DNA from: Enterovibrio sp. JCM 19048
GTDB taxonomy: Bacteria; Pseudomonadota; Gammaproteobacteria; Enterobacterales; Vibrionaceae
DNA: 64,000 nucleotides
Assembly (NCBI GenBank): GCA_001310415.1
Contig: BAXE01000001.1
Location: 1-64,000, forward strand
Direction: 5' to 3'
The translations under genes were made by a program, and so were the position numbers. The notes beneath the pieces are model-generated. The model was not told where the DNA came from. It worked only from the letters and a program-made list of their open reading frames with translations, and ran no database searches. Below, piece by piece: positions 1-9,435 of the stretch; position 1 is the stretch's first letter; every line of letters begins with the position of its first letter.

Positions 1-2
1 CG

Positions 3-1804
3 ATGATGAAACCGGAAAACGTGATGTCTGCGGCGTCGGCGGGCGCGGCTGAACAGGTAACAAAGGCCGGGAAGGAGAGCACGCCTTCCCGGCTTGCTGT
101 GCGTGTCGGGGGCTGTTCTGTCGCAGGACGCAAACCACCGAACCAGGACGCATTTGCCGCCCACGTGCCAAAGAAAATCAATGAACTGAAACACAAAGGT
201 GTGGTGGCTGCTATTGCCGATGGGGTCAGCACCAGCGATGTCAGCCAGAAAGCCAGCGAAATGAGCGTGACACAGTTTATTGAGGATTACCTTGGCACAC
301 CTACCACCTGGACGGTGAAACAGGCTGTCGGCAAGGTGCTCAAGTCGCTTAACCATTGGCTCTATCATCATGGTCAGCGGCTTGGATCTTCATCGAATGC
401 GATGGTCGCGGCTTTCTGTGGTGTGGTGCTGAAATCCAATACTGCCCATGTTTTTCATGCCGGGGATTGCCGTATTTACCTGCTACGGCAGCAACGGCTT
501 GAGCAGATAACGCAGGATCACCGGTATTACCGTAGCAAGACCCAACATCACCTTACCCGTGCCCTTGGCATAGACAGCCATCTGGAGGTGGATTACCAAC
601 CGCTTGCTGTCGAAAAAGGAGACTTGCTGCTGCTGACGACTGATGGCGTCCATGACGTGCTTTCGATACAGGATATGGGCGGTATGCTTCAGCGGAGCGA
701 CTGTACGGAGTTGGAAGCGTTGGCTGCGCATCTGGTCGACAAGGCACTGGAAGCAGGCAGCGACGACAACATAACGTGTCTTTTGATGGCAGTGGATAGC
801 GTGCCGGTGGCGACCTATGAAGAAGCCGTCCGTGATTTAGCGCGGAAGGTGATCCCGCCCGTGTTGTCGGCCGGGCAGCAAATAGACCATTACCGGGTTG
901 TGCGCGTGCTCTACAGCGGAAGCCGCAGCCACATCTATCTCGCCCGCAGTGATTTGGATGGCAAGCAATACGTGCTGAAAATGCCGTCTCCCAATTTTGC
1001 CGACGATGCGGTTTATCTTGCCGGGTTTATCCGTGAAGGCTGGATCGGGGAGCAGATATCGCACCGCGGGGTGATGAAAATCCATCCGCCTTCCCGACAC
1101 TCGCCGTACCTCTACCATGTGTGTGATTACGTTGATGGTGTGACGCTCAGACAATGGATGTTGGATAACCCGACACCCTCGCTGTCGCAGATACGAACCA
1201 TCACAGAGGGTGCGATTCGGGCACTTCGGTATTGCAGCGAATGTCTGTGGTTCATCGCGATATCAAACCTGACAACCTGATGGTGGATGCTGATCTGAAT
1301 GTCACTCTGATTGACTATGGCACGGCTCAATCTATTGGGCTGGATGAAACCGCAGGCGCGCTGAATGAGGAGTATCCGGTTGGCGATCTGAATTACGCGG
1401 CGCCTGAATACCTGAAGGGCAACAGGGCGACCCTGACATCCGATTTGTTTTCATTGGGCGTGACCGTGTACGAGATGTTGACTGGACACCTTCCATATAA
1501 GCCGGTCAACGCCTCCAATCCGCGCTCAGTAAACCGCGGGGAATACATTTCCGCCAGGTTATTCCGCCCGGATGTTCCAGATTGGTTGGATGCAGTATTG
1601 AAAAAAGCCTGTCATCCATCATCCGGCGCACGCTATCAGGCACTTTCCGAATTCAGTCAGGATCTGAATGCGCCCAACCCATCATTGCTAAAACGCCAGC
1701 ACCACCTGCCACTCATGGAGAAACACCCGCTGGGGTTCTGGAAAGGTCTATGCGTAGTACTGCTGTTTATCGTGCTGATTCAGTTTGGGTTTCTGTTGAC
1801 GTAA
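3..1804 (+). CDS. PP2C-type phosphatase fused to Ser/Thr protein kinase (frameshifted, 5' end uncertain)
   Basis: Bifunctional signalling protein of about 600 residues. The N-terminal half is a PP2C-family Ser/Thr phosphatase: QDAF, ADGVS, GDCRIYLL, TTDGVHD and DDNIT mark the metal-binding positions. The second half is a Hanks-type kinase with lysine in YVLKMP, HRDIKPDN catalytic loop, DYG in place of DFG, and an AAPEY activation-segment end. A single hydrophobic helix (GFWKGLCVVLLFIVLIQFGF) at the extreme C-terminus should anchor it in the inner membrane. Just before HRD the frame breaks near base 1232; restoring one T gives a continuous Y-L-Q-R-M-S-V-V-H-R-D. Paired ATG codons lie at 3 and 6, but the window begins there, so the true start could be upstream. 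Its 3' end overlaps the convergent thioredoxin gene by 25 bases. Family assignment is secure; substrates are unknown. Confidence 0.85.
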
Positions 1805-2130
1805 GACAGCAAGTCAGTCACTTCATCGGCGTGAATGGGGCGAACCAAGCGTTCTATCTCCAACCCGTCTTCCAGCAGGATTAAGGTCGGCCACAGTTTC
1901 ACGCTGAACGCCCGACCCAGCCGTTTGCCTTTTCCGTCATAAACCTTAATGTGTTGCAGAGAGGGGTGCGCGGACATCGCTTCTTCCACCGCGGGCGCGG
2001 CTGCCTGGCAATGGCCGCACCATGGTGCACCAAACTCCAGTAGTGCGAATCCCTTTACCCCGCTGACATCCTCAAATGCGGGAGCATCTTCGTCAAATTC
2101 GGGGTTGTAGCCTGTGGTTGTTGCTCTCAT
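1780..2130 (-). CDS. thioredoxin-like protein
   Basis: A 116-residue single-domain thioredoxin-fold protein. The active site is WCGHC within LEFGAPWCGHCQAAAP, and the cis-proline loop is VKLWPTLILLEDG. CGHC is more usual in protein disulfide isomerases than in classical thioredoxin (CGPC), which suggests a less reducing redox potential; that is an inference. No signal peptide is visible, so it is probably cytoplasmic. It ends inside the 3' end of the convergent kinase gene and shares a 128-base divergent promoter region with the metallopeptidase gene starting at 2259. Confidence 0.85.
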   Translation of the reverse strand: MRATTTGYNPEFDEDAPAFEDVSGVKGFALLEFGAPWCGHCQAAAPAVEEAMSAHPSLQHIKVYDGKGKRLGRAFSVKLWPTLILLEDGLEIERLVRPIHADEVTDLLSYVNRNPN

Positions 2131-2258
2131 GGTGGATTCCTTTCCTGTGTTTTGCGGCAGAACTTCCAGTAAGTAAAGTTTGCCCTGTAAGGATCTGCTA
2201 GGTCAGTTTCCTGTTCGCTGCTAGCATTGCCCCGAGTTTTTGAGATAAATCCAAGTTT

Positions 2259-2756
2259 ATGAACACACATCTTCGCTACATCAATGGTTATCCACCACAT
2301 CTGATTGAACAGGTTCAGCGTCTTGTCGAGTCAGAAAAGCTGGGTGCCTGGCTGAAACAGCGCTATCCATCCCATCACGATATCAAGTCTGAAAAAGCGC
2401 TCTATGACTATGTGATGGCAATAAAAAACAGCTATCTGAAAAAGTCAGCGCCGCTTAGCAAGGTGGCGTATGACGGAAAAATCCACGCGATAAACAATGC
2501 ACTCGGCATGCACAGTTTTGTTTCCCGTGTGCATGGCGGGAAACTGAAAGCGAAAAACGAAATTCGCATTGCATCAGTTTTCAAAGATGCGCCTGAACCT
2601 TTCCTGCGGATGTTGGTGGTTCACGAACTTGCCCACATCAAAGAAAAAGAACACAACAAGGCGTTTTATCAATTGTGTTGCCACATGGAGCCTGACTATC
2701 ACCAGTTGGAGTTCGATGCGCGTTTGTTCCTTATCCACCTTGAAACGAAAAAATAA
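2259..2756 (+). CDS. YgjP-like (DUF45) zinc metallopeptidase
   Basis: A 165-residue protein with the zincin signature HELAHIKEKEH: two histidines and the catalytic glutamate, followed by a downstream HMEPDYHQLEFDARLFL segment typical of the YgjP/WLM-like M48-related family. In this family the extra histidine after the helix usually completes the zinc site. No signal peptide, so cytosolic. The substrate of the family is not known. It is complete and in one frame, transcribed divergently from the thioredoxin gene, and ends at a bidirectional terminator shared with the chemoreceptor gene. Confidence 0.8.
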   Translation: MNTHLRYINGYPPHLIEQVQRLVESEKLGAWLKQRYPSHHDIKSEKALYDYVMAIKNSYLKKSAPLSKVAYDGKIHAINNALGMHSFVSRVHGGKLKAKNEIRIASVFKDAPEPFLRMLVVHELAHIKEKEHNKAFYQLCCHMEPDYHQLEFDARLFLIHLETKK

Positions 2757-2760
2757 CCAT

Positions 2761-2797
2761 AAAAAAGCGCCGCTTGAACAGCAGCGCTTTTATTTTC
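2761..2797. terminator. bidirectional terminator between ygjP-like gene and chemoreceptor
   Basis: Inverted repeat AAAAGCGC (2763-2770) / GCGCTTTT (2784-2791). A run of A precedes it and T-rich sequence follows it, so it can stop transcription from both converging genes. Confidence 0.75.
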
Positions 2798-2808
2798 TTC
2801 TTGTGCGG

Positions 2809-4763
2809 TTAACCGATAGAGAACTTACCGACAATCTGGTTCACGCTGTTGGTGATTGATGTGAGGCCGTGTGCTTCTTTGGAAAGCTTATCGGCACCGG
2901 AGGCAGTGCTCTTGCCCAGCTCGTTAAGTTGTTCGACGGATTCACTGATGCCTGCCACCACGGTGTTTTGCTCTTCAGCGGCCACCGCAATTTGATGGTT
3001 CATATCGCGAATGTTGGCGACAGACTCAGTAATGGATGCCAACGCATCGCTGGTTTTGTTGGCCTTTTCGACGGTTTCCTCTGCTTCAGCAGCGCTTTTT
3101 TGCATCGATTCAACAGACCGTTTAGATTCACTTTGCAGGCGGGTAATAAGGGTCTGGATCTCTTCTGTACTCTGCTGCGTGCGACTGGCAAGGCTGCGCA
3201 CTTCATCTGCGACCACTGCGAAACCGCGGCCTTGTTCGCCGGCGCGAGCCGCTTCAATGGCCGCATTCAGTGCCAGCAGGTTAGTCTGCTCTGCAATACC
3301 GCGAATGGTATCTAAAATACTGCCGACATTTTTAGTTTCGTTCTCCAGGTTACTGATGATTTGGCTGACATCACCAATATTACTGACCAGATTCTGGATG
3401 CTGGTGCGGGTATCTTCCAGCACGGCCTGACCTTCCTGGGAATGTCTGTCTGCCACGTTGGCGATGTCTGAAGCGTGCTGCGCATTTTTCGCAATGTCAT
3501 CTACCGTTGCCGTCAATTCCTGCATTGCGGTGGCCGTTTGACCTAGCTGATCGGCCTGTACTTCTGAATTCCGAGCGGTTTCATCCGTGACGTTGACCAA
3601 AATGCCAGAGGCATTGTTTAACGTTTTCACCGAGTTGGCGAGTTCCCCGACAATCTCTCTGAGATTGCCATTCATTTCACCCATTGCAGCAAAGATACCG
3701 GTTGATTTGCCTTTGCTTTCGAAAGACAGGGTGAGGTCACCACTGGCAATGGTTCGGGCAATGTGTTCGATTTGTGTTGGTTCTCCACCTATCGGTCTGC
3801 GGATGGCGCGTGTCACCAGAACGCTCAGAAGCATGCCCACCAGAATGGCGATGCATGAAACGATGATCACCATTCTACTGCGGTTTCGCTGTCTGATTGC
3901 GCTTCAGGGCCAAGTAAATCCTGTGCGTTACGAATGGAGTCTTTGAAATCATTAAAGTTAGTGGTTACCTGTGGACCAATGACATCCAGCGTGTCGGCAA
4001 TTCGCTTGTTTCTGTTTTGAATGATGTCTGCGGTTTTTCGCAATGCAGCAATGTAGCCTGCGTGTGCATTGGCAAATTCATTCACCATTTGGCTTTCTTC
4101 AGGTGAGACCAGCAGGCGTTTCAGGTTATTTAGTGGTGCGACAACTTCCTCCAGTTCCTGCAATGAACGGTTAAAGTCAGTTTCAGCATTACTTATCAAA
4201 AACTTCGCCGCAAACAAGCGTCCCAGCAACAACTTTTCTTGAGCGTGAGCGGCGTAGGAGAGTGAATTCACTTCGCCGTCAGAAGAGGAGTCATCAATAA
4301 TTTTGGTCATTGTCTGACGCATTTTCAGGCCGTTTGGATCCAACTCCTGACTGACCACTGCATTTCTGTCGGCAAAGTCTTTAACGACCAGCGAAAAGGT
4401 TTCACCATACGTCGTCATTAACTTTTTCGACTCTTGGAGTTCATCGATTCGGACAGGATCGGTTTCGTTCACCAGAATCTTGTCGATCACTGTGTCGATT
4501 TTCGACAGCTCTTTATCCACTTTATCAATCTGGGCGGGGTCTTGCGTCTTCAAAAATTTCAGTACTGCAAGGCGGGCACTCAAAAGGGCAGATTGTGCTT
4601 CGCTGGCTTCATTTGAACTTCGTGCAAGTGCACGGTAATTGCCAAAGTTGCTGAACCCTTCAGAAAGGCCTTGATAGCCCACTGCTGAAACGACAAGCAA
4701 CAGTCCCAATACTGCTGCAAAAGATACGGTAAGTTGTTGCGCAAGCTTAAGTTTGCCTAACAT
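2809..4763 (-). CDS. methyl-accepting chemotaxis protein (frameshifted)
   Basis: Chemoreceptor of about 651 residues. Domain order: an N-terminal transmembrane helix (about residues 12-32), a mostly helical periplasmic sensor region to about residue 297, a second transmembrane helix ([19 protein letters not shown]), a HAMP segment (RRPIGGEP), and a long cytoplasmic coiled coil with the invariant hairpin tip [19 protein letters not shown]. The frame breaks at about 3870, exactly before the second membrane helix; adding one A to the AA run gives VEMVIIVS. The C-terminus ends without a CheR-tethering pentapeptide (NWETF type), so adaptation probably relies on other receptors. The ligand cannot be told from sequence. 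It is a single-gene unit. Confidence 0.9.
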
Positions 4764-5175
4764 CTTAGCCTCCTGCTCAATGGCTTATAAACAGACTGTC
4801 ACAATTGACGTACTTTTGGCGTGCGTACAACTTCAGGCCGTGCTGAATGTAATGCGCAGCCACTTCCTTTCTCTCCTGAAAACACGCACTGACTACAAAC
4901 TCAGTTGACTATACAAGTTATTGAGAGTGCGCTCAGCTATTAAACAGATAGCTCACAAATGAAAAACCCACCAATTTTTTGGGGAATAAAACCTTGTCAT
5001 CAATAGCTTGGTTTGATTGGTCATGCCTTTGTTGCGAATAGATACTGATGAGACATTGGTCGGCCTAAATCATTCGGAATTACATGGGATTACATAATGT
5101 GAGAGGGACATATATCAGGTAATGTAAAGTAAAATATTTACATAAGTGTGGGCGTAAGTCGCTGGCAAAGGAGAG
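4764..5175. other. divergent intergenic region, chemoreceptor / MATE
   Basis: 412 bases of A+T-rich DNA between two divergent genes. It should carry both promoters. I see no RNA gene or credible ORF. AAAGGAG at 5168-5174 is the ribosome binding site of the MATE gene. Confidence 0.4.
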
Positions 5176-6545
5176 GTGATGGTTGAAGATAGTTTCAGTT
5201 TCTTTTTAAAACGGGCATTGGTACTGGGACTTCCATTAGCTTTGCAGAGCCTACTCTTTAGCAGCGGCGGCTTTATTGACAACCTGATGGTAAGCCAGCT
5301 TGGCACGCAGGAAGTGGCTGCCAGCAGTATTGGTGCTCGGGTGTTCTGGTTTGTCGGGATCTTTATCTGGGGTATGGGCACCGGCATGGGCGTACTCCTT
5401 GCGCAATTCTGGGGTGCCCAGGACGAAGAAGGATTGCGCAGGAACTTTGCCCTTGGCTCGACCTTCTCTTGTGGCGCGTCGTTGCTTCTTTTCCTTGTAT
5501 GTTGGTTTTTTCCAAGCCTGGTTCCTGCCATGTTCAATGCGCAAGGGGAGACTGCACGCCTGGCAGAGGCTACCTACAAATTATCAGTATTGCCATATTG
5601 TTGGCCGGGCCAACCATTTCGATGGATGCGGCGCTGCGGGCTTTGGGAAAACCAAAACAACCCTGAACTTGTCCATAGTTGAAATAGGCTGAACATCAGC
5701 CTGAGCTTTATTTTGATATTTGGATATTTTGGCGCGCCCGCGATGGGACTGATGGGGGCTGGCTACGGCACCGTAGCAGCGCGTGTGCTCCGTGTGTTGA
5801 TGTCATTGGCCGTGCTCTACGTTAAGTCGCCGGTTCTTGTATTGCGAACTACTGATTTTGCTTTTACCCGTGCCATCTTGCGCAAGTACCTCAATATTAC
5901 TGCACCCATCATTGCGGGAAGCCTGATGTGGAGCGGTGGAATATTCACCTATCAGCTCATCATGGGAGGATGGGTGAAACTGAGCTGGCAACCATGGCCA
6001 TAATCTCTTCGCTGGAAGCCATTTCATTGTGTATCGCTTCGGGTCTTTCAGGTGCCACCGCCATCATTATTGGTAACTCTCTGGGGGCAAACAAACTTGA
6101 AACCAGTGAGAAGTACGCGCGATACGCTATGCAAACAGCGATAACAGTGGGTTTGCTTTGTGCCGTCATTTTGCTGGCATTAAAAAACACCATTTTGTCG
6201 ATATACACCAATGTAAGCAGTGAAGTAATAACGCTGGCCTCCCTCTGTTTTCCTGTGTTGGCGATCAGCTCAATCGTTAGAAACATCAATATTACTTTGA
6301 TTGTCGGGGTATTACGTGCCGGTGGGGATGCCAAATTCTGCATGAATATGGATGTTGTCTGTCAGTGGCTATGGGCGGTGCCGATGACGGCAATGGCTGC
6401 GATGTGGCTGGAGTTTCCGCTGTATTACGTTTTTCTGATGATGACGTCGGAAGAGATCGTTAAGTTGTATCCCACCATCAAGCGCGTTTTTGGTAATAAA
6501 TGGGTGAATAATCTGACAGATAGCCGTATACCCAAGCGAACTTAA
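5176..6545 (+). CDS. MATE family multidrug/sodium antiporter (four frameshifts)
   Basis: Inner-membrane exporter of the MATE family, about 457 residues once the frame is restored. Diagnostic pieces are SGGFIDNLMVSQLG near the N-terminus, GTGMGVLLAQFWGAQ, DAALRALGKPKQP in the middle, and GLSGATAIIIGNSLGAN at the start of the second half, with about 12 hydrophobic helices in two repeats. Four single missing bases break it, at about 5592 (A), 5665 (C), 5690 (C) and 5968 (G); restoring each gives an uninterrupted family-like sequence. The start is GTG 5176 or, better placed behind AAAGGAG, ATG 5179. Its stop codon lies in the left arm of a palindromic repeat. Substrate unknown. Confidence 0.85.
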
Positions 6546-6587
6546 GATGCTCGCTGAATCCTGCATCTTGAGGTTGTTTTGGGCATA
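6527..6587. repeat. REP-like palindrome, copy A
   Basis: Imperfect inverted repeat: left arm 6527-6550 beginning TATACCCAAG and ending AAGATGC, 12-base loop, right arm 6563-6587 beginning GCATCTTGAGG and ending GGGCATA. The loop plus right arm aligns base for base with the element at 19847-19920 (CTGAAT, then GCATCTT-AGGT-GTTT-GG-ATA). The stop codon of the MATE gene (6543-6545) lies in the left arm. No T run follows. Confidence 0.65.
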
Positions 6588-6611
6588 AATCCTCGTAATT
6601 AAAATTATTTC

Positions 6612-6644
6612 AGGAAAGCATGAGAAGTTATTTCATGCTTTCCT
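6612..6644. terminator. 12-bp perfect hairpin downstream of MATE gene
   Basis: AGGAAAGCATGA (6612-6623) pairs perfectly with 6633-6644 across a 9-base loop. It lacks a strong downstream T run, so it may be an inefficient or Rho-assisted terminator or an mRNA-protecting stem. Confidence 0.5.
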
Positions 6645-7183
6645 AATTTATAGTTTTTGGATTTACTAAATTAAGTTACAGGCATTGTTTGTTTTCTAAG
6701 AAAGAAAATTTATTTTGATACGAATATTTTTCCATAAACCCTGAGATCGTAGTCTTAACTTGAACCTAATAGTTCTATTGTCATTATTAGTTCGCCTCCT
6801 GACTATTCAGTGCTTCATTAAAAAGCATGATAAAAAGTTGAACTGCACCTCAGTGCATTGCTCTTGTCTCTCCAATCTTCTAAAACTTTACACCGTGACT
6901 GAACCTTACTCACTAAGTCTTGTGTTTGAGTCATGTGTTGCTCGTTGCGTTATAAAAGTTAAGAAAGACTTTAATTTGTTGACGTTACGGCACAGGCAAG
7001 GAGCAGGTGGGAAGCGGCGAATACTTGTCCAGCGTTTAAAACCAATGAAAAGGGCTGTTTTTCGAAGAGCCCATTTTCGTGTACCTGAACAAAACAAATT
7101 GAATAAACGCTGGGGGTAAACAATTAAGCGCCCCACTCACTGATTAAATTAATAATAAAGATTAACTTTCAGGACATTAAGTT
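6645..7183. other. A+T-rich intergenic region upstream of first RTX gene
   Basis: About 540 bases without a convincing gene. A 119-codon open frame at 6760-7119 has no family resemblance or ribosome binding site. A weak stem, GGGCT / AGCCC near 7050-7075, is flanked by A and T runs. The RTX gene is preceded by AGGACA at 7172-7177 as ribosome binding site. The long A+T-rich leader suggests a regulated promoter, but no known operator is recognised. Confidence 0.4.
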
Positions 7184-8997
7184 ATGAACAAGATTGTAGG
7201 TATCTCTTCAACCCTGGGAATGTTGATTTCCTTAACTTTGAGTGGGAATGCTGCTGCGGAAAGCACTGGTGCCGTTGCTGAAAGCAAGCCTCAGGGCTGT
7301 ATTGTCAGCTTACAAACCGGCGAGAAATACTGTTTGCCTGTGGGTCAGCGCTCTGGCTATTCATTGCCTGAGTCGATTCGTGCCCATGAAGTCCGTGTCG
7401 AAAACGAAGAAGGTGCGGCAGTGATGCTGTCTGACTGGGATAACCTTTCATACAACCGCATTGCTGTATTCGAAGGCACTAAAACCAACCGTCAGTTGGA
7501 AAACGTTCGGGCGCGCAATGGCGAAAACCTGGACTTTTCACGACCACGTTCAATGCGTGTCGTGGCGAGTGACAAGAAACTGGGCTGTATTGTCAGCCTC
7601 GAAAATGGCGAAAAATACTGTCTGCCGGTTGTGAGCGCTCACCTTATGGTCTCCCAAGCTGGATCTACAACCACCAGGTCTATGTCCAGGCAAACCAAGG
7701 TGCGGCCGTAATGCTGTCTGACTGGGATAACCTCTCTTACAACCGCCTTGCTGTATTTCACGGTACAGTGGATAACGCAAAGCTGAAGAATGTCCGCGCC
7801 TACAATGGTCAGGATCTCGATTTCTCACACCCACGCTCAATGCGTGTCGTGGCAAGCGACAAACCTCTGGGTTGTATTGTCAGCCTGGAAACCGGTGCGA
7901 AATACTGTATGCCAGCGGGCGAGCGTTCAGGCTACTCCCTGCCTAGCTGGATTGCTGGTCATGAAGTGGACGTAGTGCCTTCATTGGGTGCAGGTGTCAT
8001 GCTGTCTGACTGGGATAACCTCTCTTACAACCGCATTGGTGGCTTCGGTTGCCGTACGCCAAACCGCCAGCTGGAAAGCGTGCTGGCTTGGAATGGCGAA
8101 TATCTGGATTTTTCACGCCCACGTTCAATGCGCGTCGTCGCTGATAACCGCTCAAGCGATCAGGTTATCGAAGGGACGCCGGGTGATGATGAACTGTATG
8201 GTTGTAACGGCAACGATACCATCACTGGCTACAACGGTAATGATGCCCTGTATGGTGAAGCCGGTAACGACGTAATCAACGGCAGCAACGGTGATGACGT
8301 TATTCATGGCGGTGAGGGCAACGACAGACTGTACGGTGCTGGCGGTAATGATGCACTCTACGGTGATGGTGGTGACGACTTGCTGCAAGCAGGCTATGAC
8401 GATGACATCATTCTCGACGGTGGTACTGGCAAAGATCTGTACATTGGCAGCGAAGGCAATGACACCATGATCTTCGATCAGGAAGACTTCTCCAACGAAG
8501 CATTCCTGACGCAGCACGGCACGATTTACGTGGGTGACCGTGGTTTTGACAAACTGGTCGTGAACGGCAATGCGAACATTGACTTCACTGGCAGCAGCTA
8601 TTACGCAAATGGCGCGGTACCAGGCAGCAAGGCTATTGCACAGGTTGAAGCTATCGTTGCTGATAATGGCGACCAAACGGTAACAGTGAACGCCAACGCT
8701 ATCTTTGCGCAGTCGGACAACTTCCAGACAGTAACCAATGTGGATCCAGGCGATTGGGATGGATTTGTGGCTTACCTGGGTGATGGCGCAGATGTACTGA
8801 ACGTAGAAGCGGGTATCTGGAAATACGATGCAAACGCGACTGCAGGTGTGGTGTTGAGCAATGCGATGATTGAGTTCCTGGATCTTAACTTCTCTGATGT
8901 CACTGAGCTGCGTGCATATGTGTTCACCTATGGCGGTAACAAAGTCACAGTGTGGACTGACGCAGAAACTGTTCAGGCAGATGGCAACAATCTGTAA
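7184..8997 (+). CDS. secreted RTX protein with three crystallin-like repeats (frameshifted)
   Basis: Protein of about 604 residues. Residues 1-25 form a Sec signal peptide with cleavage after NAAA. Three tandem repeats of about 92 residues follow. Each starts GCIVSL, has two cysteines, carries VMLSDWDNLSYNR and ends in PRSMRVV; this pattern resembles beta/gamma-crystallin Greek-key domains, which is an inference. Next come about ten RTX nonapeptides (GNDALYGEAGND type) that should bind calcium, then a C-terminal region of about 200 residues that recurs in the RTX protein at 9436. One G is missing near 7634 in the second repeat; restoring it gives CLPVGERSPYGLPSW. A Sec signal on a protein with RTX repeats is unusual, because type I substrates normally lack one. 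Its function could be structural or adhesive. Confidence 0.7.
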
Positions 8998-9016
8998 TTC
9001 ATTTTCCTGAAAAACC

Positions 9017-9050
9017 AAGCCCCGGTATTATTTAATGCAGGGGCTTTTTT
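9017..9050 (+). terminator. terminator of first RTX gene
   Basis: AAGCCCC (9017-9023) / GGGGCTT (9040-9046) followed by six T in total. Confidence 0.8.
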
Positions 9051-9435
9051 CTGTCAATGTTTCCATTCTATGATGTATAAAAATAAAGACTTTATTTGGG
9101 GTATTTTAACTTTCCTTTATATATTAATCATATCGAACGCATCACTGTAAAAACAAAGAGTGTCATTCTTCTTTACTACTTTCCATAGCACTTAATTCAT
9201 TTCCAATTCAATGCCTATTAAACCAACTCGCTGAGATTCTGCTGAACCAGCGTCCGACAGGTTGTAGAGGGCTGTCTTATCTATAAAACTTTCCTCATAA
9301 CCAGCGCTGAGCGTAAGTCGAGATTCTTGTTTGTAAGATTGCGTTTTATAAATTGAACAGCAATCAGTAACCAGAAAGTAAATACATACATCTCCCCGGG
9401 CAGGAAGCGCACACAAAAAGGACGAGGACAAAGGT
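9051..9435. other. intergenic region between the two RTX genes
   Basis: About 385 A+T-rich bases containing the promoter of the second RTX gene; AAAGGACGAGGAC just before 9436 is its ribosome binding site. No RNA gene, operator or credible small ORF is recognised. Confidence 0.4.

Noticed and set aside
6760-7119. 119-codon open frame upstream of RTX gene
   Set aside because: No ribosome binding site, no family pattern, low-complexity A+T-rich start.
8170-8400. Regularly spaced repeats suggesting a CRISPR array
   Set aside because: The period is that of RTX nonapeptide codons inside a gene, with no unique spacers.
8152-9018. 288-codon open frame antisense to the first RTX gene
   Set aside because: It mirrors the repetitive glycine/aspartate codons of the RTX repeats, has no ribosome binding site and resembles no protein.
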